A DNA stretch of 7,982 bases from the NCBI GenBank assembly GCA_017408185.1, contig JAFQVE010000398.1:1-7982 (forward strand). Reading direction: 5' to 3'. Position numbers and translations under genes: made by a program. Shown here piece after piece: positions 1-6,268 of the stretch. The notes under the pieces are model-generated. The model made no database searches. It was given only the letters and a program-made list of their open reading frames with translations, and was not told the origin of the DNA. Within the stretch, counting starts at the first letter, position 1. Each line of letters begins with the position of its first letter. Source of the stretch: Oscillospiraceae bacterium (lineage in GTDB: Bacteria > Bacillota_A > Clostridia > Oscillospirales > JAAYXM01).

Positions 1-1
1 T

Positions 2-1075
2 GCAGGAGCGGCAAATGAGCTTCTTACCGTGAAGTATGACGTTACGCCGGTAACCGACGGCGGCGGATATGTACTTATGGTGAAAACGCAGTATTCTCCG
101 GGTGAAAAGGTAGTTGCCCGTGCAGTTCCCAATGACGGCTTCGCGTTTTATTCATGGTCATCGGATGATATTTTCGATCCGAACTTTGAAACCTATAAGG
201 GCAATGATATGATAGAATTTATCATGCCGGCGCAGGATGTCACGCTCGGAGCGATATTTGCCATAAAGCAACCGGAGCAGCAGACCACGGTTTCCGTAAC
301 ATATGACAGTATGGGCGGCACGGATTTCGGCACTACATATGTTGCTATCGGAGCTATGGCACCGATGCCGTCAAACGTTCCCGTAAAAGAGGGCTACACA
401 TTTGAAGGATGGTATGCGGATTCCACCTGCACGCTTCCGTTTGACTTCACAATTCCGCTTTATGCCTCAACCTTTATCTATGCAAAATGGGCACCGGTTC
501 AGACTATCCCGACTGTTGAAAACGGGTTTTCCGACGTAAAAGAGAATGACTGGTTCTACAATTGCGTTATGACTCTTGCTGACAGAAATATCATTTCCGG
601 TATGGGTAATGGAATATTTGCACCGCAGAAGAATATCAGCCGTGCTCAGCTTGCAACGATTCTTGCAAACCTTGCAAATGCAAATTTAGCAGATACCGCC
701 ACTCCGTTTGAGGATGTTCCGGAAAGTGCATGGTATGCAAAGACGGTTTCATGGGCATATACCAACGGTATTGTAAACGGTCTTACGGAAAAGACGTTTG
801 CACCGGATGCGAATGTAACGCGTCAGGATATGGCAGTTATGATTATGCGTTATGCAGATAAGGTTGCAAAGGAAACACTTGTTGAGTCCAACGCTCCGTC
901 GGAATTTGCTGATGATGCGGAAATCGCAGCATACGCAAAGGAAGCTGTCTATAAAATGCAGCGCGCAGGTATAATCGGCGGAAAGCCGGGTAATCTGTTT
1001 GATGCAAAAGCATATGCCACCCGCGCAGAAGCAAGCAAAATGATTTTCGTCCTTTTAAATCTTCTTGAGATGTAA
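2..1075 (+). CDS. SLH-domain cell-surface protein with InlB B-repeat, C-terminal part
   Basis: This is the C-terminal part of a secreted surface protein; the frame is open to the first base, so the gene begins upstream. A GTG at 29 is internal, not a convincing start, because no ribosome site precedes it and the reading frame continues before it. Domain order: a divergent B-repeat-like region (to about 262, ending MPAQDVTLGAIFA), an InlB B-repeat (about 290-496, with GYTFEGWYAD and YAKW), then three SLH modules at about 527-664, 707-859 and 902-1072. SLH modules bind pyruvylated secondary cell-wall polymer and hold proteins on the Gram-positive envelope. The TRAE-type motif reads SRAQ, TRQD and TRAE in modules 1 to 3, so the arginine is kept in all and only the last is canonical. 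B-repeats are common in adhesins and other large surface proteins, but the catalytic or binding part, if any, is outside the window. The protein ends directly after SLH3, as is usual. Domain calls are confident; specific role unknown. Confidence 0.9.
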   Translation, partial: AGAANELLTVKYDVTPVTDGGGYVLMVKTQYSPGEKVVARAVPNDGFAFYSWSSDDIFDPNFETYKGNDMIEFIMPAQDVTLGAIFAIKQPEQQTTVSVTYDSMGGTDFGTTYVAIGAMAPMPSNVPVKEGYTFEGWYADSTCTLPFDFTIPLYASTFIYAKWAPVQTIPTVENGFSDVKENDWFYNCVMTLADRNIISGMGNGIFAPQKNISRAQLATILANLANANLADTATPFEDVPESAWYAKTVSWAYTNGIVNGLTEKTFAPDANVTRQDMAVMIMRYADKVAKETLVESNAPSEFADDAEIAAYAKEAVYKMQRAGIIGGKPGNLFDAKAYATRAEASKMIFVLLNLLEM

Positions 1076-1097
1076 ATGATCGATATAAAGAAAAAAG

Positions 1098-1120
1098 CTC
1101 CAACAGCACCGCTGTTGGAG
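1098..1120. terminator. Bidirectional intrinsic terminator between the SLH gene and copA
   Basis: A perfect 10-bp stem (CTCCAACAGC pairing with GCTGTTGGAG) encloses a 3-base loop. On the plus strand it is followed by TTCTTCTCTTTAT; on the minus strand by a run of six T then CTTTAT. It sits 22 bases after the SLH stop and 15 bases after the copA stop, so it can serve both convergent genes. The T-tract is stronger in the copA direction. Confidence 0.88.
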
Positions 1121-1135
1121 TTCTTCTCTTTATAT

Positions 1136-3340
1136 TCACTTTATCTTCATTCTGCTGAGTCTCAGTGCGTTTGTAACAACCGTTACGGAGCTTAAGGACA
1201 TCGCCGCGGCACCTATCATCGGGTTGAGGAGCGGACCGCCGAAGGCATAGAGCACGCCTGCGGCAACGGGTATGCCGATAACGTTATATGCAAATGCCCA
1301 GAAGAGGTTTTGTCGTATATTGCGCGTTACGGCTGATGATATCTGTATCGTGCGCGGGATATCGAGAAGGTCATTTTTCATAAGAATAACATCCGAGGTT
1401 TCTGCCGCAATATCCGTGCCGGAAGAAACCGTTATTGCTACATCCGCCGCCGCAAGTGCCGGTGCATCGTTTATTCCGTCACCAACCATACAGACGGTCT
1501 TTCCTTCCGTGCGGAGCTTTGTTATAACCTCGCTTTTTCCGTTTGGTTTAACATCGCTTATAACATTCTTTATTCCTACCTGCGCGGCAATGGCGCGTGC
1601 CGTGCGCTCGTTATCACCTGTGAGCATATAAACGTCAATTCCGCGCGCAGAAAGCTCTGCAATGCATTCTGCGGCGCTTGACTTTACGGCATCTGCTATA
1701 GCAATTACGCCGAGCGTTTTTTCTTCATCGGCAACATAAACGGAGGTCTTTCCGCTTTCCGCAAGGCGAATTGCCTCGGCTTCAAATCTTCCTGTTTCTT
1801 TTACAAAAGCTTTGTTTCCGACATAAATAACCTTTCCGTCAACATATGCTTTAACGCCGGAGCCGACCGTATATTCAAATCTGTCGGCATTTGGAATGTC
1901 AAGCTCTTTGGCTTTGGCATACTCAACTATTGCTTCTCCCCAAAGATGCTCGGACGAGCTTTCGCACGCCGCCGCAAGACTGAGAAGAGCATCGGGAGCA
2001 ATGTCGGAGATTATATCTGTAACAACAGGCCTGCCGGTTGTTATCGTTCCTGTTTTGTCCAAAACAACGGTGTTTACCTTTGAGGCGTGTTCAAGCGCTG
2101 CACCGTTACGGAAGAGTATTCCGTGCTCGGCGGCGGTTCCGGTGCCGACCATTATCGCAACGGGAGTTGCAAGCCCAAGTGCACAGGGACAGGAAATTAC
2201 GAGCACAGAAATAAAGATTGATAATGTAAAGGCAAAGTCCTTGCCTGAAATAAACCATGCGATTGCCGAAATAAATGCAATCGTGATAACTGCGGGTACA
2301 AAATATCCGGCAACGGTGTCAGCAAGCCGCGCAATGGGTGCCTTTGATGCCTGTGCTTCCGAAACCGTGCGGACAATCTGCGCAAGAGTGGTATCCTGAC
2401 CTATTCGGGAGGCTTTAACCTGAATATACCCGGTTCTGTTTATACATCCGCCGATAACCTCATCGCCGGATGCTTTGCTGACCGGCATACTTTCACCGGT
2501 AATCATTGATTCATCGGTTTCGGTAGCTCCGGAAATTATTACGCCGTCAACGGGGATTTTCTCACCGGGGCGGACTATTGCAATATCTCCGACTTCAACC
2601 TCCTGGATTTTCACCTCGACCTCTTTCCCGTCCCGGAGAACAACCGCTGTGCTCGGTGTAAGCGAAACGAGCTTGCGCACAGCTTCGGAGGTCTTTTTTG
2701 TTGCACGCTTTTCTAAGAATTTACCGAGCTTGACAAGAGCGATAATCATAGCCGCGGATTCAAAATAGAGCCCGTGCACGGCGTGGGCATCACCGAGGTA
2801 TACAAGAACCGTTGAATAAATGCTGTAGGAAAGAGCCGCAAGAGTTCCGACCGCGATAAGAGTGTCCATATTTGGTGAGCCGCGGAAAAGCGATTTAAAC
2901 CCCGAAAGGTAAAAATGAAAGCCGCAGATTATAACGGGAATTACCAGAATGAGCTGGAGTATGGTCAAAACCTTTGGGTTTGATAACGGTTCCGGAAGAG
3001 AGAACAAGCCCATCATCGGTCCCATTGCGATGATAAAGAGCAGGGCAGAGAAAAGAAGTGAAACAAAAAGCGTTTGCTTTTCCTTGCGAAGTATGGCTTC
3101 GTCCTCGTTTTTATCCTTTTCGGACGGGAGAGAAGCTTTGAAACCGAGCTTGTTTATTGCAGATATTATCTGCTTTTGTGATATGGTATCAGCATCAAAA
3201 GAAATTGCGGCAGATTCTCCGGCGAGATTTACCGAAACCGATTGAACTCCGGAAAGCTTGCCGATGTTAACTTCGACACTGCGTGCGCATGAAGCACAGT
3301 GCATTCCGCGCACCCGAAAAACAGTTTGTGTGATATTCAT
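1136..3340 (-). CDS. copA: Cu(+)-exporting P1B-type ATPase CopA
   Basis: Integral membrane pump that uses ATP to export cuprous copper from the cytoplasm. It is 734 residues, normal for the family. Order: one N-terminal heavy-metal-associated domain (residues 5-70, GMHCASC with C15 and C18), membrane segments from about 90, actuator TGES at 281-284, CPC in the metal-transport helix at 384-386, phosphorylation site DKTGT with D428, nucleotide-domain GSG at 493-495, TGDN at 574-577, and hinge GDGINDAPA from 620. Late helices carry Y685-N686 and M714-x-x-S717-S718, which with CPC is the Cu(+) (P1B-1) signature rather than Zn/Cd/Pb. The HP motif, normally SEHPL, reads S463-E-H-L466-W here: the ATP-contacting His465 is kept and the following Pro is lost. 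ATG start at 3340 follows a good ribosome site. Divergent from rubrerythrin; no copZ, csoR or copY is visible beside it, so its regulator is elsewhere. Family call is very secure. Confidence 0.97.
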   Translation of the reverse strand: MNITQTVFRVRGMHCASCARSVEVNIGKLSGVQSVSVNLAGESAAISFDADTISQKQIISAINKLGFKASLPSEKDKNEDEAILRKEKQTLFVSLLFSALLFIIAMGPMMGLFSLPEPLSNPKVLTILQLILVIPVIICGFHFYLSGFKSLFRGSPNMDTLIAVGTLAALSYSIYSTVLVYLGDAHAVHGLYFESAAMIIALVKLGKFLEKRATKKTSEAVRKLVSLTPSTAVVLRDGKEVEVKIQEVEVGDIAIVRPGEKIPVDGVIISGATETDESMITGESMPVSKASGDEVIGGCINRTGYIQVKASRIGQDTTLAQIVRTVSEAQASKAPIARLADTVAGYFVPAVITIAFISAIAWFISGKDFAFTLSIFISVLVISCPCALGLATPVAIMVGTGTAAEHGILFRNGAALEHASKVNTVVLDKTGTITTGRPVVTDIISDIAPDALLSLAAACESSSEHLWGEAIVEYAKAKELDIPNADRFEYTVGSGVKAYVDGKVIYVGNKAFVKETGRFEAEAIRLAESGKTSVYVADEEKTLGVIAIADAVKSSAAECIAELSARGIDVYMLTGDNERTARAIAAQVGIKNVISDVKPNGKSEVITKLRTEGKTVCMVGDGINDAPALAAADVAITVSSGTDIAAETSDVILMKNDLLDIPRTIQISSAVTRNIRQNLFWAFAYNVIGIPVAAGVLYAFGGPLLNPMIGAAAMSLSSVTVVTNALRLSRMKIK

Positions 3341-3345
3341 AAGAA

Positions 3346-3352
3346 CACCTCT
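3346..3352 (-). promoter_or_regulatory. Ribosome binding site of copA
   Basis: Read on the minus strand this is AGAGGTG, five bases ahead of the ATG at 3340. It supports that start, which also places the CxxC metal-binding domain correctly at the N-terminus. Confidence 0.8.
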
Positions 3353-3363
3353 TTATGTATAAA

Positions 3364-3369
3364 ATTATA
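3364..3369 (-). promoter_or_regulatory. Candidate -10 box of the copA promoter
   Basis: The minus strand reads a consensus TATAAT here, about 24 bases upstream of the copA start codon. No good -35 hexamer lies 16-18 bases further upstream; the expected place (about 3387-3393) falls in one arm of the inverted repeat at 3377-3393. The surrounding DNA is very AT-rich, so a chance match is possible. Confidence 0.4.
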
Positions 3370-3376
3370 TATATTG

Positions 3377-3393
3377 TCCATAATATGTATGGA
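3377..3393. promoter_or_regulatory. Inverted repeat, candidate operator between copA and rubrerythrin
   Basis: TCCATA, five bases (ATATG), then TATGGA: perfect 6-bp arms in the middle of the 82-bp divergent gap. It overlaps a CATAAT at 3379-3384, which could be a rubrerythrin -10 box, and the expected -35 position of copA. It does not match the CopY box (TACA-N2-TGTA), a G/C-rich CsoR site or the PerR box as I know them. Function is inferred from placement only. Confidence 0.35.
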
Positions 3394-3422
3394 AAAACTT
3401 ACATGGAAAGGAAGTAAAGATT

Positions 3423-4001
3423 ATGAACCTTACAGGTACAAAAACGCTTATTAATCTCGCTCGCTCCTTTGCCGGAGAAGCACAGGCAAGAAACAGATAT
3501 CACTTCTATGCCGATAAGCTCAAAAAAGAGGGCTACGAGGCACTGTACCGCACAGTCACGGAAATTGAAAATAATGAGCTTGCTCATGCAAAGCTGTTTC
3601 TGAATTATCTGACCGACAATCCGGAGTTCGGATATAAAAACATTGATATCGACGGAGGGTATCCGTACATCCTCGGAACACTCGGCGTAAACCTTGAAGC
3701 AGCCGCCGCCGGAGAAAACGAAGAAGCAACTATAGTATACCCCGAATTTGCAAAAATTGCAAGAGAAGAAGGCTTTATTGAAATTGCTTCGACGTACGAG
3801 CTTACGGCGCGGGTAGAGGCAGAGCATGAGAAAATTTTCAAATCCATGGCACAGCATCTTAAAGACGGAACCTTGTATAAAAGAAACACCCCCACAAAGT
3901 GGAAGTGCGAAAACTGCGGCTATGAGTATACCGAAAATGAAGCATATGAAGTATGCCCGCTTTGCAGCCATCCGATAGGATATATGAGAAGCGAGCTGTA
4001 A
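3423..4001 (+). CDS. rbr: Rubrerythrin (non-haem diiron peroxidase)
   Basis: Cytoplasmic protein that reduces hydrogen peroxide to water using electrons from NAD(P)H via rubredoxin-type carriers; a standard oxidative stress defence of anaerobes. At 192 residues it has the usual length and two-part build. The ferritin-like four-helix domain (about 1-148) shows the diiron ligand pattern: E19 (FAGEAQAR), E52 with H55 (ELAHAK), E98 and E101 (GENEE), and E132 with H135 (EAEH). The C-terminal rubredoxin-like domain has C162-x2-C165 and C178-x2-C181 to bind one iron. All expected metal ligands are present, so the enzyme looks intact. The ATG follows an AAAGGAAG ribosome site (about 3407-3413) at normal spacing. 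It is transcribed away from copA and stands alone, ended by the hairpin at 4011-4048. A long antisense frame covers the gene but is a shadow. Confidence 0.96.
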   Translation: MNLTGTKTLINLARSFAGEAQARNRYHFYADKLKKEGYEALYRTVTEIENNELAHAKLFLNYLTDNPEFGYKNIDIDGGYPYILGTLGVNLEAAAAGENEEATIVYPEFAKIAREEGFIEIASTYELTARVEAEHEKIFKSMAQHLKDGTLYKRNTPTKWKCENCGYEYTENEAYEVCPLCSHPIGYMRSEL

Positions 4002-4010
4002 AAGAAAAAA

Positions 4011-4048
4011 TGGAATGTAAAAAAGCCGACAAGCTTTTTTACATTCCA
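4011..4048. terminator. Long perfect hairpin, bidirectional terminator between rbr and the araC-type gene
   Basis: A perfect 16-bp stem (4011-4026 with 4033-4048; outer part TGGAATGTA, inner part AAAAAAGC) closes a 6-base loop CGACAA. On the minus strand it is followed directly by TTTTTTCTTTTA, a strong terminator tail for the regulator gene. On the plus strand, rubrerythrin ends 9 bases earlier and the tail is the weaker CTTTACTTTAT. Placement between two convergent stops supports a shared terminator. Confidence 0.85.
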
Positions 4049-4085
4049 CTTTACTTTATGTGCATCTGACAAATGAGCACTGCTT

Positions 4086-4952
4086 TTATATTGATTTTGC
4101 ATATTCTGAGGGCGACATACCTACTTTTTCTTTGAAGAGCTTTGAAAAGTAGTGCACGGTTGAAAAACCGAGCGCCTGCGAAATCTGTGTAAAATTAAGA
4201 GATGTGTCGCGAATCATTTGCTTCGCAGCATTTATTTTAAGAAAGGTGAAGTATGCCATGGGCGACATCCCGCATTCGCGGCTGCATATACGCTTCAGCT
4301 TTGAAGGGGAAAGTCCGCAGTCACGGCAGATATCATCAATAACAAGCGACTTGTCCAGATTATTTTTCAGATATTTCGTAACGAAAATAAAAATGTCGCT
4401 GTTCTGATTTTCGCTGTTTGAGGCGAAAAGTCGGGATGACGCATTTTCGTTGTTTACATATATATCCAGCAAAAGAAGCTCAAGAAGATTTTTGAGATTT
4501 TGCAGTTCAATAGGATCTGCTCCTTCACGTGGCACCATCCCCCGAATGTTGGGGTTGGAATATCGTGCAAACTTAAAACACTTTTCTCCCAACTCCATAG
4601 CCTGAGATAGAGTTCTGAATTGCTTTGAGGAAAGTGTGATGGCTTTTTTGGACATTGATAGTAAAACTTCCGATTCGGAATCAAAGCTTACAATGTCGAC
4701 AGGCGAATCACCGCTGACAAAAGCTTCGCCGTGAACGGCAAGCGGCGGATATAAGATAAGCTGACCGCCCTCAAGCGGGTACTCCTTGTCGTTAATCAAA
4801 ACACGGATGTAGCCTTTTTCCAGATAAATAAACTCCCAGAAGTTATGTGCTTCGGGAATGAGAAGACGTTTACTAAGGTCCGTATGAAAGATAGTACGTA
4901 TGGTCTTTACAGAAACAATGTCCGTGAGGTACGTTTTTGCATATTCTGCCAC
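4086..4952 (-). CDS. AraC-family transcriptional regulator (cupin sensor plus two HTH motifs)
   Basis: Cytoplasmic DNA-binding regulator, most likely of the adjacent divergent carbohydrate genes. Residues are numbered from the longest frame (GTG at 4961). An AraC-type N-terminal cupin sensor spans about 32-90 (AHNFWEF, then GGQLILYPPLAVHGE); the C-terminal AraC DNA-binding domain spans about 190-291 with two helix-turn-helix units, VIDDICRDCGLSPSKLKRIC (207-226) and NFTQISQALGFSTVHYFSKL (256-275), ending in the typical GMSPSEYAK. Start choice: the GTG at 4961 lies inside the ribosome site AGAGGTGAGA and cannot use it. The in-frame GTG at 4952, codon 4 of the long frame, sits five bases after GAGGTGA and is preferred, giving 288 residues. 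Such cupin/AraC proteins commonly sense a sugar and activate uptake or degradation genes; the actual ligand cannot be read from sequence. Confidence 0.92.
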   Translation of the reverse strand: MAEYAKTYLTDIVSVKTIRTIFHTDLSKRLLIPEAHNFWEFIYLEKGYIRVLINDKEYPLEGGQLILYPPLAVHGEAFVSGDSPVDIVSFDSESEVLLSMSKKAITLSSKQFRTLSQAMELGEKCFKFARYSNPNIRGMVPREGADPIELQNLKNLLELLLLDIYVNNENASSRLFASNSENQNSDIFIFVTKYLKNNLDKSLVIDDICRDCGLSPSKLKRICSRECGMSPMAYFTFLKINAAKQMIRDTSLNFTQISQALGFSTVHYFSKLFKEKVGMSPSEYAKSI

Positions 4953-4955
4953 AAA

Positions 4956-4965
4956 TCTCACCTCT
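4956..4965 (-). promoter_or_regulatory. Ribosome binding site that decides the start of the araC-type gene
   Basis: The minus strand reads AGAGGTGAGA. A GTG within it gives the longest frame, but the next in-frame GTG (4952) has proper spacing from this site and is the likelier start. Confidence 0.7.
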
Positions 4966-4977
4966 TTTTAAACCAAT

Positions 4978-5005
4978 AATATAAAAAAATGGTTGTTTTG
5001 TACAA
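4978..5005 (-). promoter_or_regulatory. Probable promoter of the araC-type gene
   Basis: On the minus strand TTGTAC (5000-5005) is separated by 16 bases from TATATT (4978-4983), and the ribosome site follows shortly after. Its -35 box lies within the palindrome at 4997-5006, so a protein bound there would block it; self-repression is inferred. Confidence 0.5.
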
Positions 5006-5006
5006 A
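4997..5006. promoter_or_regulatory. Perfect palindrome, candidate regulator site in the divergent promoter region
   Basis: TTTGTACAAA is a perfect 10-bp palindrome, flanked by TTGT at 4993 and ACAA at 5008. It overlaps the araC-gene -35 box on the minus strand and lies just upstream of a TATAAT on the plus strand, about 34 to 43 bases before the inferred start of the esterase transcript. That position suits an activator of the esterase that represses its own gene. AraC proteins more often bind direct half-sites, so another regulator is possible. Confidence 0.4.
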
Positions 5007-5027
5007 TACAATTTAAAGGCTGTGTTT

Positions 5028-5033
5028 TATAAT
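5028..5033 (+). promoter_or_regulatory. Candidate -10 box of the esterase promoter
   Basis: A consensus TATAAT lies 72 bases upstream of the esterase start. No recognisable -35 hexamer is found 16-18 bases upstream (the sequence there is AATACA-like), which fits an activator-dependent promoter. The inferred transcript start near 5040 gives a leader of about 65 bases. Confidence 0.45.
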
Positions 5034-5105
5034 TAGATACAGAAGGCTTCGGTATTTAATCTTTAGTTCAATTATATTAAAAAATACTTAAAATGTCAAG
5101 AATGG

Positions 5106-6146
5106 ATGAGTGAAGAAATGAATGACCGCTTGCTTGCACCGCTTCCGCAGATTAATTACGGAAATGACATTGCGGAGTGGCGTGAACGAAGAAAAGAGAT
5201 TCTTGATGAAATAGTTGATATCGAATACGGCGGACTTCCGCCAAAGCCGCAGAGCATAAGAGTTGAACAGCTTCAATCCGACATAACGGATTTAAGTATG
5301 AAGGTATACATAAACGAAACCTTCAACTTTATGATGAAGTTATTTAAACCTCAAAAGCTTTGCGACGGAAAGAAATATCCCGTTATTCTCACGGGTGATG
5401 CATGCTTCAGATATTGCAACAGCGCAGTTATTGAAAATGCCCTGTCCCGCGGATTTCTTGTGGCGGTATTCAACCGAGTTGAGTTTGCAAAGGATATTGA
5501 GGGTGAAGAAAGATGCGGCGGAATTTATGATATGTACCCCGATGTGGAGTTTGGTGCAATATCCGCCTGGGCATGGGGATATTCCCGTGCGATGGATGCG
5601 CTTGAAACGCTTCCGTTTGTCGATACAGAAAATGTTGCGATAACCGGTCATTCCCGCGGCGGAAAAGCAGTTCTCCTTGCAGGTGCGGTTGATAAACGCT
5701 TTGCGGTTGTAAACCCCAATGACTCCGGCTGTTGCGGCGGCGGATGCTTCCGTTACAGAACAGAGCCGAGAGGAGAGATGAGAGGGAATGAGAGGTTGGA
5801 GGATATCCTTGAACTTTTCCCCTATTGGTTCGGACCGAAGCTTTCTCAATACATCGGACGTGAGGAAGACCTTCCCTTTGACCAGCATTTCTTAAAGGCG
5901 GCGGTTGCACCGAGAAAGCTTCTTGAAACAAACGGCAGAGACGATACATGGGCAAACCCAAAAGGCGCATATGTCACTTATGAAGCCGCAAAAGAAGTGT
6001 ATGAATTGTATGGAGTGCCGGAAAACATAGCATATCGCATCCGCGAGGGCGGACATGCACATACACCGGCAGACTTTGATGCGCTGCTTGCGTTTATTGA
6101 GGATGTAACCGCCGTTACGGATGGATATAAAACTACGCCATTTTGA
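5106..6146 (+). CDS. CE15-like alpha/beta hydrolase (glucuronoyl esterase-like)
   Basis: Alpha/beta-hydrolase resembling carbohydrate esterase family 15, whose members cleave the ester between 4-O-methyl-glucuronic acid of xylan and lignin alcohols. Evidence in its 346 residues: nucleophile elbow GHSRGGK with S183 and K187 (family G-x-S-R-x-G-K), NDSGCCGGG with D206, LPFDQH (256-261), TNGRDDTWANPKGA (275-288) and GGHAHTP with H317. In characterised fungal enzymes the acid is a Glu 23 residues after the Ser; D206 is also exactly 23 after S183, so the triad is probably S183-D206-H317. D279 or D280 could be an alternative acid. No signal peptide or lipobox is visible, so it looks cytoplasmic, unlike most studied members. 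The ATG at 5106 has a weak ribosome site; M5 (5118) is a possible alternative. It is divergent from the araC-type gene and upstream of a solute-binding protein, suggesting action on imported oligosaccharides. Acetyl xylan esterase is an alternative label. Confidence 0.82.
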   Translation: MSEEMNDRLLAPLPQINYGNDIAEWRERRKEILDEIVDIEYGGLPPKPQSIRVEQLQSDITDLSMKVYINETFNFMMKLFKPQKLCDGKKYPVILTGDACFRYCNSAVIENALSRGFLVAVFNRVEFAKDIEGEERCGGIYDMYPDVEFGAISAWAWGYSRAMDALETLPFVDTENVAITGHSRGGKAVLLAGAVDKRFAVVNPNDSGCCGGGCFRYRTEPRGEMRGNERLEDILELFPYWFGPKLSQYIGREEDLPFDQHFLKAAVAPRKLLETNGRDDTWANPKGAYVTYEAAKEVYELYGVPENIAYRIREGGHAHTPADFDALLAFIEDVTAVTDGYKTTPF

Positions 6147-6168
6147 CGCGTCACAGCCTCCTTTGCCT

Positions 6169-6209
6169 AAAGGGCATATGCCCTTTGGTGTTGTAGCTAC
6201 AACACCAAA
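6169..6209. repeat. Two overlapping perfect palindromes between esterase and binding-protein genes
   Basis: Palindrome 1 (6169-6186) is AAAGGGCAT followed by its exact complement, 18 bp. Palindrome 2 (6184-6209) is TTTGGTGTTGTAG followed by its exact complement, 26 bp. They share the TTT at 6184-6186. Both would fold into strong RNA hairpins but leave no loop bases and are not followed by a T-tract, so a simple terminator is unlikely. The form suits a repetitive extragenic palindrome or a processing or stabilising element ahead of the binding-protein message. Whether it recurs in the genome cannot be seen here. Confidence 0.75.
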
Positions 6210-6215
6210 CTAAAC

Positions 6216-6244
6216 TTCAGTAGCAAATTTATTTTGCATATAGA
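6216..6244 (+). promoter_or_regulatory. Weak candidate promoter of the solute-binding protein gene
   Basis: TTCAGT (6216) and TATAGA (6239) are 17 bases apart, just after the palindromes and 24 bases before the start codon. The -35 match is poor (three of six), so the gene may rely on read-through from the esterase instead. Confidence 0.25.
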
Positions 6245-6255
6245 AAACAAATATT

Positions 6256-6263
6256 AGGAGGAG
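6256..6263 (+). promoter_or_regulatory. Strong ribosome binding site of the solute-binding protein gene
   Basis: AGGAGGAG ends five bases before the ATG at 6269. It is a near-ideal Shine-Dalgarno site and contrasts with the weak site of the upstream esterase, so the binding protein is probably made in greater amount. Confidence 0.85.
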
Positions 6264-6268
6264 ATCAA

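Noticed and set aside
843..1139. Minus-strand frame overlapping the SLH3 region and the terminator
   Set aside because: It runs through a perfect terminator hairpin and opposite the conserved SLH module; no ribosome site or domain is seen.
1896..2399. A 167-codon plus-strand frame inside copA
   Set aside because: It is the antisense of conserved ATPase motifs (CPC, DKTGT) and has no features of its own.
3399..4049. A 216-codon minus-strand frame opposite rubrerythrin, longer than rubrerythrin itself
   Set aside because: It is cysteine- and phenylalanine-rich, resembles no family I know and lies wholly opposite a gene with every diiron and rubredoxin ligand in place. It is a by-product of codon bias.
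5761..5812. Purine-rich tract (many GAG, AGA, AGG and GGA codons) inside the esterase
   Set aside because: It encodes an Arg/Glu-rich segment just before LFPYWF, as expected in this family at that position, so it is explained by the protein sequence.
6222..6237. GCAAA/TTTGC short hairpin after the palindromes, as a possible terminator
   Set aside because: The stem is only five AT-rich pairs and no T-tract follows; it would not stop transcription on its own.
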